Assembly (NCBI RefSeq): GCF_042853465.1
Contig: NZ_AP031497.1
Location: 372,001 to 436,000 of the forward strand
Direction of reading: 5' to 3'
Length of the DNA stretch: 64,000 nucleotides
Source of the DNA: Simiduia litorea
Lineage (GTDB): Bacteria; Pseudomonadota; Gammaproteobacteria; Pseudomonadales; Cellvibrionaceae
The position numbers and the translations under genes were made by a program. Shown here in pieces: positions 52,111-60,886 of the stretch. The notes under the pieces are model-generated. The model made no database searches and had not been told where the DNA came from. It was given only the letters and a program-made list of their open reading frames with translations. How positions within the stretch are numbered: the stretch's first letter is position 1; every line of letters begins with the position of its first letter.

Positions 52111-53514
52111 ATGTTCGAAATAATTCAAGCGCGGAAATGGTTGGCGCGAATCTCCCTACTTGTCCTAATGCCATTAATGTTAGTGGCTTGTCTTGATGAC
52201 GACGATGACGACGATAGTAGTGTCGATGATCGCGGTTATTTACAGTTTTATAATGCCTCGCCCAATTCCTCTACGACACAACTTCGGTTAGACGATGCAT
52301 TAGTTGGTTCTGCGCCTTATGGTGATGCAACGGCATTAGCGGCGATAGAGCTGGAAGATTACACCTTGACGCTCGAACGTGCCGATACGGGTGATGCAAC
52401 CAACAATGTGGTTGTGGTGGAGCGAGATATTAGCATTAGCAAAAATGATTATACGCTGTGGGCTATGTTTGGCGATTTCACCGCGCCTGAATTAGTTGCC
52501 TATGACTATGAACCCGCCGATGAGTTTGACGACGAACAGTTTGAGCTATTAGCTTACAATTTCACTTCAGGTTCAAGCCAGCTAGAAATCTACTATGCGC
52601 CTGAGGATGGAAATTTTGAGGAAGCCAGTTATCTAGCGACCTTAGGCGCGAGAGAGCAATCCGCAAGCTTTGATCTCGAAGAGGGTGACTATACGTTTTA
52701 CGTGATTGAGGTGGATAGTGGTGAACTTATTTTGGCAACGGCCGAGGTACCTTTCGTTGAAGCGAAAACTTATTTTATTGTATTGCGCGATGATAACGAG
52801 AGCACGGACGGAACCATTTCCTTAGATCAGGTTACTACCTCGACGTTTGTTTACAACTATACGAATGAAGATAATGTTGCCCAATTGCGTGTGTACAACA
52901 GTATTGACGAGTTGGGCTCCGTAGATGTGCTGTTGACAGGCCGTTCAGAGAACCCCAGCTTTGCTGCGCTTGACGCCGATCGTTTGTCTGAATTTCAAAC
53001 TATGCCTTATGGTGACTACACCCTCGCTTTAACCGAAGTGGATAATCCTGCCGGCAAGCACCTAGAAAATAAGTTGGTTTCGCTCGCCTCAGGTGCCTCC
53101 AAAAACGTGGTGTTTTATAAGAGCACGAGCGATGTGGTCAGTGCTTTGGTCTTTACCCAAGATGTCAGAGAAAGGGTTTATGAGCACGATATTAACTTAG
53201 TAAGCTTTGCTAATAAGTTAGACGCCGATGGTGATCGCTATTTGCTTAAAGCCTATTTTGTGAACGAGGATGAAGGTGAAACCTTAGAGTCCGCTGCCCA
53301 GGTGTTAACGGGTGTTGATTTTGCAAAAGTACGCAATTTCACCTTGGTATCTGGTGACTACGCTGTCTATATCACCTACACCGATGACGATGGAGTGGAG
53401 CAAGCGCTGGTTGATGACATCTACCTCGAGTTAGAGGCGAATTCTAATTACATGTTGATAGTAGAGCCAGATAGTTCGGCCTACGGCGGTTATCGCATCA
53501 GCGTTGCCCGGTAG
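52111..53514 (+). CDS. DUF4397-type lipoprotein, first paralogue
   Basis: A 467-residue lipoprotein. ATG 52111 is preferred over two upstream GTG codons because GGTGG lies about eight bases away. The signal ends LMLVACLDDDDDDD (lipobox LVAC followed by an acidic run). Two DUF4397-like beta-rich domains can be seen, beginning RGYLQFYNASPNSSTTQLRLD and, after a central stretch (KTYFIVLRDDNES), QLRVYNSIDELGSVDVLLTG. Such domains resemble repeats in outer-surface proteins, and the function is unknown. A close paralogue lies 235 bases downstream in the same direction. Both follow the cellulase cluster but nothing shows they belong to it. Confidence 0.8.
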   Translation: MFEIIQARKWLARISLLVLMPLMLVACLDDDDDDDSSVDDRGYLQFYNASPNSSTTQLRLDDALVGSAPYGDATALAAIELEDYTLTLERADTGDATNNVVVVERDISISKNDYTLWAMFGDFTAPELVAYDYEPADEFDDEQFELLAYNFTSGSSQLEIYYAPEDGNFEEASYLATLGAREQSASFDLEEGDYTFYVIEVDSGELILATAEVPFVEAKTYFIVLRDDNESTDGTISLDQVTTSTFVYNYTNEDNVAQLRVYNSIDELGSVDVLLTGRSENPSFAALDADRLSEFQTMPYGDYTLALTEVDNPAGKHLENKLVSLASGASKNVVFYKSTSDVVSALVFTQDVRERVYEHDINLVSFANKLDADGDRYLLKAYFVNEDEGETLESAAQVLTGVDFAKVRNFTLVSGDYAVYITYTDDDGVEQALVDDIYLELEANSNYMLIVEPDSSAYGGYRISVAR

Positions 53515-53535
53515 CTGAGGGCAGGTTATATCGAG

Positions 53536-53555
53536 GCCGCCCCCTGGCGGCTTTT
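53536..53555 (+). terminator. Terminator of the first DUF4397 gene
   Basis: GCCGCC and GGCGGC pair across a four-base loop followed by TTTT, 21 bases after the stop codon. Confidence 0.7.
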
Positions 53556-53748
53556 AGTATCGATGTCTTGTTATAAGCGGCGGCGAAAGGTGATCAAAAA
53601 ACGACCTAAATGGTCGTGATCTCCTTCCTAGATCACAGGCGCTTAGTAAATCCTAATAAAACTTGCTGTTTCTGAACCAAAAGGGTGTTCAGCAGTCCCA
53701 AGAGTTGGAATAATCCCCCGTTATTTAATTCTGGGTCAAAATCAGCAT

Positions 53749-55293
53749 ATGAAAACTCTTCATTCTTCTGGCCGCGGGCGTCAGTTCAGCGCCGTGTTGT
53801 TCGCTTGCTTGGCCGCATTGGTGCTCGCTGCTTGCTCGGATAGCGACAGTAATCGGCGAAAACCGGCCGCGGCTGGCTATCTGCAGTTTTACAACGCCTC
53901 GCCAAATTCGTCGACCACTGACTTTGTTATTCCTGTCGTTCCCACGACTGGCGCGCCATTTGATATCGTGTCCAAGGTTGAGTTCGGCGACGCCTCGGCC
54001 ATCTCTGCCGTTTCTCCGGCTGATTATGCATTGTCTTTTGAGCGTGCCGACCCAGCTAACCCCGGCGAAAAAATTACGCTGTTTGAGCGCGATGTAACCA
54101 TAGTTAAGGATGAATACAGTTTTTGGTTAATGACCGGTGACTATTCTGCGCCCGAACTAACGGAGTATCGCTATGTCCCGCCTAAGTCTTATGACAGCGG
54201 TGAGTTGGGTCTTACGGTGTTTAATGTCACGGCGGCGCGCGGTCAAATTGAATTGTATTACGTCGCTGAAGGCGGCAGTTTTGACGAGGCACAATTTTTA
54301 GTGACTCTTGGCGAGGGTGGCCAGTCGGAACCAACCACGCTTAAAGAAGGCAACTACATATTTTTCGCCGTGGATGTGGATTCTGGCAACCGGATTTTAA
54401 CGACTGATGTCGTGCCTTTCGTGAAAGCAAAAACCTATTTTCTCATGTTGCGGGAAGTTGGTTTTGGCGATGGCAGTAGCATCGTACTGGATCAGGTTTC
54501 AAGCTCAAGTTTTGTCTATAGCTACTCAGATCAACTGAATCCAATAGCAACCAAACTACGCGCCTACAACAGTATTTCGGATTTAAACAGTGTTGATGTA
54601 ACCCTCACTAACGCTTCTGAAACCAGCACTATTGCTGGCCTGGCGCCAAGCGCACTCAGCGATGTTATGGACCTTCAGGGCGGCGAGTACGAGGTGGTGG
54701 TAACGGCTGCGGGGAATTCGGATAGCGTACACTACACGCGCGACGATGTAGATGTGGCGGTTGGATCTAGCTCGGTATTGTTCTTCTTGGATAACGTACT
54801 GGAAACGGACGAAACGAAAGCGTTACTGGCTTTTTTGCTGCCACAATCCCAACGCCCGCGCCTGCACGAGGCCGATGTTAACTACGTTCATTTGGCGCTT
54901 AAGGAGCTTGAAGGCGAGACAGAGGACGATGCGCCAGTCGTGCAATATTTGCTGACTTTACATTTTGTTAATGAAGCCGCAGGCGAGGTTTTTGAAGCAT
55001 TGGACGAGGGCGGCAATCTCGTTATTGCGCCCACAGCGCAGTATAAATTGAATAGGTTGGCCTTTGCCAGCCAGCGTAATTTCACGCTGCCAGTGGCGGA
55101 CTATGTTCTGTACCTCACCTATTCAACCTCGGTTCAGACCACTAATAGCGACGGCACTATTACTACGGTAACGACCTTGCATCAATTTGGCGATTCGCTG
55201 CCATTTAATGTGCAAGCGGGCGAGAATTATTTGCTCACCTTTGAAGCAGATGTTGCGGCAACGGATGGTTACCGTTTGAAAATTAGCCAGTAG
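53749..55293 (+). CDS. DUF4397-type lipoprotein, second paralogue
   Basis: A 514-residue lipoprotein similar throughout to the previous gene. The signal ends VLAACSDSDSN (lipobox LAAC). AGYLQFYNASPNSSTTDFVI matches the first paralogue's domain start, then YALSFERAD, KTYFLMLREV, KLRAYNSISDLNSVDVTLTN and NYLLTFEADV occur in the same order as their counterparts (YTLTLERAD, KTYFIVLRDD, QLRVYNSIDELGSVDVLLTG, NYMLIVEPDS). The pair clearly arose by duplication and has diverged in loop lengths. I see no catalytic motif. It is followed by a strong terminator. Confidence 0.8.
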   Translation: MKTLHSSGRGRQFSAVLFACLAALVLAACSDSDSNRRKPAAAGYLQFYNASPNSSTTDFVIPVVPTTGAPFDIVSKVEFGDASAISAVSPADYALSFERADPANPGEKITLFERDVTIVKDEYSFWLMTGDYSAPELTEYRYVPPKSYDSGELGLTVFNVTAARGQIELYYVAEGGSFDEAQFLVTLGEGGQSEPTTLKEGNYIFFAVDVDSGNRILTTDVVPFVKAKTYFLMLREVGFGDGSSIVLDQVSSSSFVYSYSDQLNPIATKLRAYNSISDLNSVDVTLTNASETSTIAGLAPSALSDVMDLQGGEYEVVVTAAGNSDSVHYTRDDVDVAVGSSSVLFFLDNVLETDETKALLAFLLPQSQRPRLHEADVNYVHLALKELEGETEDDAPVVQYLLTLHFVNEAAGEVFEALDEGGNLVIAPTAQYKLNRLAFASQRNFTLPVADYVLYLTYSTSVQTTNSDGTITTVTTLHQFGDSLPFNVQAGENYLLTFEADVAATDGYRLKISQ

Positions 55294-55301
55294 TTTTTCG
55301 A

Positions 55302-55341
55302 CCCTTAAAAAAGGCCGCGTTTAGCGGCCTTTTTTTAAGGG
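55302..55341. terminator. Bidirectional terminator
   Basis: CCCTTAAAAAAGGCCGC and GCGGCCTTTTTTTAAGGG form a long perfect stem between convergent genes. Confidence 0.95.
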
Positions 55342-55365
55342 TATTGAAATGAATAGCTCAGGTCT

Positions 55366-57759
55366 CTATATCGGTGAACCGGGCGGCATCTTGCCAGCGT
55401 TGTCGGCATCCACGGTTAATTTACCTATTTTCTGGCGCGCCAAGGCGTTTAACCATTGCCCATGACTCGTTTCTTTCGCCGCTTTTTCGTCTGAATCTTT
55501 GACGATTTGATTTAAGGTTTTCAGTGCAGCGGCCTTAACTTCCGGCGCTGCTTTCGTCGCTAGTAGCGCGCCAACTTTATTGACGAACGCGGTTTGTGTG
55601 CGTTGTTGCAGCATCAGCCCTGTGCTGGGTTTTTGGGCGATTTTTTGCCAAATGTGTTGTAGCAGGGTTTCTGCATTGGGCAGTGTTGGTGAATCCTTAT
55701 GTTGCCAGTTGAGGCGCGCGAGCCGTTCTGGCGCGATGAGAATATCGAGGCTGTGATTGACGCTGGCTTCCGCTAATGTGAGTGAGTCAAAGCTCGCGCC
55801 GGTATAGCCTTGGCTGCTTTCGCGGGTTTTGCTATAGCCATAAGCTTTGGGTGGAATCAGCGCTTCAATCGCCTTAGGTAGCTGTAAAAACGCAGGGTCT
55901 AGGGTGCTTAGCAGCGCATCTATGGCCTTTAATTGTTGTGCGACGGTGACGGGTTTAAGCATCAATCCGCCGGCGTCGCCTTTAACACCATAGTTATAAT
56001 CTAGCCCGCCTATCCACTTACCAGCGGCTTCAGCTTGGTAGCGATGAAAATAGTAAACTGGGACTAGTATTTCTTCGAGGTCAGAATACACACGGCTAGG
56101 CGCCAGGGCATTTTGATTGAAGTTTTCCAGTGCGACCTTGCGCAGGGCGATCACTCGATTAAGTTCCGCAACCGCATCGGCGCCATTATCCCAAAGGCTT
56201 GAGTTGGCATGGGCATCATTTGCGCTGCGGCTATCTGGGTCTGATATAAAACGAAAGCCTTGCGCGTGCGATTGATCAATAAAGTCCAGCCGCGCTTGTT
56301 GGTCGGTGAAATCACCATAGCCGTATTGAATAACGCGTTTGTCCCAGTCGCCAATATTTTCCGCGTAGGCGTTGCTTAAGGTGATTGTATTGTCGTCGGT
56401 TAACTCGAACAGTGGGTGCGGGTAATCCATCACCGAGGCTCGATCCTTATTGCTGGCGACGAAGTTGTGGGCAATGCCTAAGGTGTGGCCAATTTCATGG
56501 GCAGATAATTGGCGAATACGTGCCAGTGCCATGGCTGATTGTGCTTGGGTGTCTGCGCCCTCTGTCTTGAAGGGCGCGGTCATGCCTTGGGCAATTAAGT
56601 AATCTTGGCGTACCCGCAGTGAGCCTAGGGTTACGTGGCCTTTGATAATTTCGCCGGTGCGAGGATCGGTTAAACCATAGCCGTAAGACCAGCCACGTGT
56701 GGCCCTGTGCACCCATTGAATCACGTTGTAGCGGGCGTCTAAGGGGTCTGCATCCTCGGGTAATATTTTGATCTGGAAGGCGTCTTTAAAGCCAGCCGCT
56801 TCGAAGGCTTGATTCCACCAGCGACCGCCATCCAGTAGCGCTGTGCGCACAGGTTCGGGAGTGCCGGGGTCTAAGTAGTAAACAATGGGTTCGACCGCTT
56901 CGCTGAGTTGGGCCGACGGGTCTTTTTTGATCAATCGGTGCCGTGGAATGAAACGCTGGGTCATATCCTCTTCGATGGCGGCGGCATAGTCTTTGTATTC
57001 GAAAGACCAGAAGCCACTTTGTGGGTGAAACGGGCGCGGTGTGTAACCGGCATCTGGTAGGGCGACAAAACTGTGATGCATACGCAGGCTAATGGCATGG
57101 GCATCGGGGCTCACGTCTTGGACAAATTGACCCGGCTCTTCGCCAATAAAGCTGACGGTTGCCTCAAGTTCAGTATTGGTGGGGAAGGCTTTGGTGCGCG
57201 GCAAATAGATGGCTGAGCGCGAGCTATCCAAACGGAAATCACCTTGCTGGGTCTGCTTCAATCGACGCGCAACGCCGTGGCTATCGCGCAAGGCGAATTC
57301 TGTAGCGTCCACTAAAACATGGGAATCGTTGCTGGCAACCACCGGAAAGCCCCAAAGGACTGAGCTAGCAAAAGCTTCTTGTACCGACCGCTGTTCCAAA
57401 GCATTTGTCGTGTTGGCTCGGTAATAGGTGTTTAGCTGCCGCAGTAGCACCTTGTCCCCCACGGTTTCAAACCTGACCAGCTTGGTGTTCAGATCCATGA
57501 GTTGGCCCCTATCTAGGCCTATGTCATTGGAGCCCAACCCCTGCGGCAAGCTGAAGTAATAGATGTATTCAGGTGAGGATTTAGCGACCTCCAAATACAC
57601 TTTGCCAGTATCGGGTGCGTAGTAGATGGGTATGAGGCCTGCTTGTGCCTGCATTTTCTGGGTAAAACTGGCTATGTCTTGGCTGGGTGCTGGGGCTTGG
57701 CTGCAACCGAGCAGCAGGCCAAAAATGCCGAGCGCGAGGGCTATTAATCGTGTTTTCAT
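55366..57759 (-). CDS. Zinc-dependent metalloprotease lipoprotein (DUF5117/DUF4953 type)
   Basis: A 797-residue lipoprotein protease. The signal ends FGLLLGCSQAPAPSQ (lipobox LLGC), and GGAGG lies six bases before ATG. The N-terminal half matches the DUF5117-like domain (SPEYIYYFSLPQGLGSNDIG; LDRGQLMDLNTKLVRFE). The catalytic motif is HEIGHTLGIAHNF near residues 419-431 (HExxHxxGxxH, metzincin), with the Met-turn ASVMDYPHPLFELTD. The C-terminal half (LEEILVPVYYFHRYQAEAAGKWIGGL) is the DUF4953-like part. It should act at the outer membrane or outside the cell. Substrate is unknown; members are abundant in marine bacteria. Confidence 0.9.
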   Translation of the reverse strand: MKTRLIALALGIFGLLLGCSQAPAPSQDIASFTQKMQAQAGLIPIYYAPDTGKVYLEVAKSSPEYIYYFSLPQGLGSNDIGLDRGQLMDLNTKLVRFETVGDKVLLRQLNTYYRANTTNALEQRSVQEAFASSVLWGFPVVASNDSHVLVDATEFALRDSHGVARRLKQTQQGDFRLDSSRSAIYLPRTKAFPTNTELEATVSFIGEEPGQFVQDVSPDAHAISLRMHHSFVALPDAGYTPRPFHPQSGFWSFEYKDYAAAIEEDMTQRFIPRHRLIKKDPSAQLSEAVEPIVYYLDPGTPEPVRTALLDGGRWWNQAFEAAGFKDAFQIKILPEDADPLDARYNVIQWVHRATRGWSYGYGLTDPRTGEIIKGHVTLGSLRVRQDYLIAQGMTAPFKTEGADTQAQSAMALARIRQLSAHEIGHTLGIAHNFVASNKDRASVMDYPHPLFELTDDNTITLSNAYAENIGDWDKRVIQYGYGDFTDQQARLDFIDQSHAQGFRFISDPDSRSANDAHANSSLWDNGADAVAELNRVIALRKVALENFNQNALAPSRVYSDLEEILVPVYYFHRYQAEAAGKWIGGLDYNYGVKGDAGGLMLKPVTVAQQLKAIDALLSTLDPAFLQLPKAIEALIPPKAYGYSKTRESSQGYTGASFDSLTLAEASVNHSLDILIAPERLARLNWQHKDSPTLPNAETLLQHIWQKIAQKPSTGLMLQQRTQTAFVNKVGALLATKAAPEVKAAALKTLNQIVKDSDEKAAKETSHGQWLNALARQKIGKLTVDADNAGKMPPGSPI

Positions 57760-57916
57760 TGAATCCTCCGTTTACATAAAGACCCTTGGGCGAGGGTTTC
57801 CCTCAATAGCGTGCAGCCAGGGTGTTTGCCTATCGGTTGATGCAAGTCAAGGCGGTGGCCTGCGGCACCCGACACAATAGGCGCTCAATCTTGTTAGCGT
57901 TTGGGCAGTGGATATT

Positions 57917-58309
57917 ATGATTAACAACTTTTCTGATTTGATTCGTATGGCTACAGAGCAGCAAGATGCCCAGCGTATGCTGCTACTTTTCGCATCGGCC
58001 GAGTCTGAGGGCAAAAGCCCCGATCAGCAGTCAGAGCGCGGTACTTTGTCGCCCGTCATGTGTGTAGACAAGTTGCCAACCGATATCAAAAGCTTTAAAG
58101 CCTTGGTGGCCGAGGCGGATGCTATTAGTGCCGAGTGGGATATGATGTTTGTGGCGGGTCTCAGTGGTAAAGGCCAGATCGCCCCCTCGGAAAAAGATGC
58201 CGAGCCTTATTTAAATAAGATGACCAGCGATATTAAAACCGGTCAAGATTTATCCCAGTATTTAGTTTTCGATCGCGCCGAAAACCTGTTGATGTTTGAT
58301 CGCCAATAA
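57917..58309 (+). CDS. Small conserved protein (often labelled ribonucleotide reductase subunit alpha)
   Basis: A 130-residue cytoplasmic protein. It resembles a small conserved family from Pseudomonas and relatives, with the pattern LLLFASAESEG, GTLSPVMCVDKLPTD, EWDMMFVAGLSGKG and DAEPYLNKMTSDIKTGQDLSQYLVFDRAENLL. Public annotations often call such proteins ribonucleotide reductase subunit alpha, but the length and motifs exclude that catalytic role; no reductase cysteines or ATP-cone are present. ATG 57917 is chosen over GTG 57908, and neither has a strong ribosome site. The true function is unknown. A terminator follows 16 bases later. Confidence 0.75.
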   Translation: MINNFSDLIRMATEQQDAQRMLLLFASAESEGKSPDQQSERGTLSPVMCVDKLPTDIKSFKALVAEADAISAEWDMMFVAGLSGKGQIAPSEKDAEPYLNKMTSDIKTGQDLSQYLVFDRAENLLMFDRQ

Positions 58310-58325
58310 GTATTTTTCTGACAAT

Positions 58326-58353
58326 AAAAAGCCTTGCTCGAGCAAGGCTTTTT
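58326..58353. terminator. Bidirectional terminator
   Basis: AAAAAGCCTTGCTC and GAGCAAGGCTTTTT form a loop-tight perfect palindrome between convergent genes. Confidence 0.9.
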
Positions 58354-58379
58354 ACGTTTTAAACGTGGTTTTTCCGTTG

Positions 58380-59846
58380 TTATGCACCCGGCCCGCAATC
58401 TAAGCACTTCTCCACCATCTCTGGACCAATGTGTAGTTGGTGATTCAAATCTCTTAGTGCCGTGCGCACACCTTCTTCGATGACGGGATGGTAAAAGGGT
58501 AGGTCTAAAATCTGTGGCACGGTCATGCGCATTTGTATGACCCAGGCAAGTTGATGGGCGATGTGTTCTGCCGCCGGGCCAAACATTTCAGCGCCTAACA
58601 GGAGACCTGTGCCTTGCTCGCCATAAACTCGCAATAAGCCAATGTTTTTGTGCATTACCCGCGAGCGGCCTTGGTCTTCGAAGCTGACTTCGCCGATGGC
58701 GTAACAGTGCTCGCCGCGCTGCTTAACCTGCGGCAGCGACAGCCCTACGGTTGCCATTTGCGGTTCGGTGAACACCACGCCTATGGGGGTGCGCCGCAAA
58801 CCGGTGCGCACATCGGTGACATTCTTGAGCGAGCGGCCGGCGTTATCGCCCGCTGTTTTGCCTTCGTCTGCGGCTTCGTGCAAAAGCGGGATATCGTTGG
58901 ATACGTCGCCGGCGATAAAGATAGAGCTCTGACCGCATTGGCCTGTGTAGCGATCGTGCAGCGGAACACCTACCGCATCGAGCGCTAAATCAGCGTTCTC
59001 TATACGTAATGGTGCCAAGTTGGCACGCCGACCCGTGGCGGCAAGGACATAGTCAAAACGTTCGCTGATGAGGCCTTTGTCTCGATGCCGATAGCGCACT
59101 TCCACGCGGCCCTGTTGATTAGATACTTGCTCGACCTTTGCGGCCGAATCGAGATAGAACTCTTGGTTAAACTGTGCGTGAGCGTAGTCGCGGATCTTGT
59201 CGTCTTGTAGCGGCCCAAGGCTTCCTGAAGCGCCGAACATGGCCACTCTCACGCCTAGGCGCGACAGCGCTTGGCCCAGCTCAAGGCCGATGACGCCGGG
59301 GCCAAAAACGGCCACTGACTCAGGTAGATCGTCGAGCTCGAACAGATCGTCATTAATCAACAGTTTGTCGCCTGCGGCCTTTAAAAAGTCGGGCACGAAG
59401 GGCGATGATCCGGTGGCAATCACGATGCGCTGCGCATCAATTCTGAGCACTGTTCCGTCGGCTTGTTGTACCTCTAATTGCTGCTGGTTCACGAAGCTGG
59501 CATAGCCCGAAATTTTGTGTTGCGCGGGGAAGCTATCGACAGATTTCACCACGAAACCGGCAAACCGGTCGCGCTCCTTTTGCACCCGTTGCATTACTTT
59601 TTTACCATCAATTTTTGGCGCCGTATAGTCCACACCAAATACGCCGTTATGACTTGCGTGATGCGCGTGTTCCGCGGCGGCAATTAACAGTTTGCTAGGC
59701 ATGCAACCGACGCGGGCACAGGTTGTGCCATGCGGACCGCCTTCGATCAGTATGACCTTGTTGGTATGTTCGCGCGCGGCGCGGTAAGCGGCTAGGCCTG
59801 CGGTGCCCGCGCCGATAATCGCGACATCTGTGCTGAGGGTTTGCAT
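58380..59846 (-). CDS. FAD-dependent disulfide reductase, dihydrolipoyl dehydrogenase family
   Basis: A 488-residue class I flavin disulfide reductase. FAD-binding GAGTAGLAAYRAAREH at the start, the redox disulfide CARVGCMPSKLLIAAAE (Cys-x4-Cys), a second Rossmann fold (AVFGPGVIGLELGQALSRLG), IFIAGDVSNDIPLLHEAADEG and the C-terminal FYHPVIEEGVRTALRDL with the His-Glu pair are all intact. The disulfide motif (CARVGC rather than CLNVGC) points to a stand-alone Lpd-like subgroup, not the E3 of a ketoacid complex, and no such genes are near. It is followed upstream by the peroxiredoxin-glutaredoxin gene, resembling the reductase/peroxidase operons of purple sulfur bacteria, so it probably regenerates a thiol reductant for it. 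GGAG precedes ATG. Confidence 0.92.
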   Translation of the reverse strand: MQTLSTDVAIIGAGTAGLAAYRAAREHTNKVILIEGGPHGTTCARVGCMPSKLLIAAAEHAHHASHNGVFGVDYTAPKIDGKKVMQRVQKERDRFAGFVVKSVDSFPAQHKISGYASFVNQQQLEVQQADGTVLRIDAQRIVIATGSSPFVPDFLKAAGDKLLINDDLFELDDLPESVAVFGPGVIGLELGQALSRLGVRVAMFGASGSLGPLQDDKIRDYAHAQFNQEFYLDSAAKVEQVSNQQGRVEVRYRHRDKGLISERFDYVLAATGRRANLAPLRIENADLALDAVGVPLHDRYTGQCGQSSIFIAGDVSNDIPLLHEAADEGKTAGDNAGRSLKNVTDVRTGLRRTPIGVVFTEPQMATVGLSLPQVKQRGEHCYAIGEVSFEDQGRSRVMHKNIGLLRVYGEQGTGLLLGAEMFGPAAEHIAHQLAWVIQMRMTVPQILDLPFYHPVIEEGVRTALRDLNHQLHIGPEMVEKCLDCGPGA

Positions 59847-59968
59847 TATTAACTCCGGTTAATAAAGGAAAAGGTTCAGGGTTAAGTGGCTTTACCTTGC
59901 TTGGGTAGTATCCGCCTGCCCTATGGATGCAGGTGCAGGCGGATTGTTCCAAGTGTGTGCATTAATGC

Positions 59969-60706
59969 TTAGGCTTTTTTGAAGTAAGCTTCTAACTCGT
60001 CGGCACCACCTATGTGCTTGCCGTTAATATAAACCTGCGGCGTGGTACCTCGGCCGGTAATCGCATTGAGCGATGCATAGCTTAGGCCATGGCTGCCAAG
60101 GGCGACTTCCTCGTAATCGAAGCCTTTGTTGGTCAGCAGCTGTTTGGCGCGCTTGCAGTGCGGGCAACCGGGCTTGGTAAATACACTGACGCGATCTGGC
60201 TTTTTGGCGCTTGGGTTAATGAAATCGAGCATGGTGTCTGCGTCAGATACTTCAAAGGGGTCGCCGGCCTTTTCTGGCTCGATGAACATCTTTTCAATGG
60301 TGCCGTCGTTGACTAGCATCGAATAGCGCCAGGAGCGTTTGCCGAAGCCTAAGTCCTCTTTATCCACCAGCATACCCATGCCGGCGCTGAAGTGGCCATT
60401 GCCGTCTGGCAATAGCGTGATGTTGGCAGCGTCTAAGTCTTTGCCCCAAGCTTCCATGACGAAGCTGTCATTGACACTTAGGCAAATGAGATCATCAATT
60501 CCGTTCGCTTTTAATGTTGGTGCTAGTTCGTTATAACGCGGTAAGTGTGTGGTCGAGCAAGTGGGGGTGAACGCGCCGGGTAAGGCGAACAACACCACGC
60601 GTTTGCCTTTGAAAATATCTTCAGTGGTGATGGATTTCCACTCGCCCTCGACACGGGTGCGGAAAGTAACGTCGGGAACCTTGTGGCCTTCTTTACTGGC
60701 TAACAT
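59969..60706 (-). CDS. Peroxiredoxin-glutaredoxin hybrid peroxidase
   Basis: A 245-residue fusion. Residues about 1-165 are an atypical Prx5-type peroxiredoxin with the peroxidatic Cys in PGAFTPTCSTTHLPRYNEL; residues about 170-245 are a glutaredoxin domain (VSVFTKPGCPHCKRAKQLL with CPHC, GTTPQVYINGKHIGG). Hybrids of this build reduce hydrogen peroxide and alkyl hydroperoxides with glutathione without separate glutaredoxin. It is upstream of the disulfide reductase in the same direction, separated by 122 bases, so both are probably an oxidative-stress unit. AGGAG lies before ATG. The divergent region holds a possible OxyR half-site. Confidence 0.95.
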   Translation of the reverse strand: MLASKEGHKVPDVTFRTRVEGEWKSITTEDIFKGKRVVLFALPGAFTPTCSTTHLPRYNELAPTLKANGIDDLICLSVNDSFVMEAWGKDLDAANITLLPDGNGHFSAGMGMLVDKEDLGFGKRSWRYSMLVNDGTIEKMFIEPEKAGDPFEVSDADTMLDFINPSAKKPDRVSVFTKPGCPHCKRAKQLLTNKGFDYEEVALGSHGLSYASLNAITGRGTTPQVYINGKHIGGADELEAYFKKA

Positions 60707-60804
60707 GTTTAACTCCTGTTTAGGCTGGGGTGATTATTCGATCAACAGGGGCTAGTATGGTTACTTTGCTTTTATTGGTAAAATCAATTGATTGAATTGA
60801 ACTG

Positions 60805-60819
60805 ATAGCTTATGGCTAT
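60805..60819. promoter_or_regulatory. Candidate OxyR half-site
   Basis: ATAG-N7-CTAT is found at 60805-60819, matching the OxyR half-site pattern, in the divergent region upstream of the peroxidase gene. The second half-site expected seven bases away is poor, so this is tentative. Confidence 0.35.
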
Positions 60820-60886
60820 TTATAGCTATTAAGTGGTTCGCTGCCATAAAATTTTACAATCGTACGTTTGTCGCGAGATTACTGGT

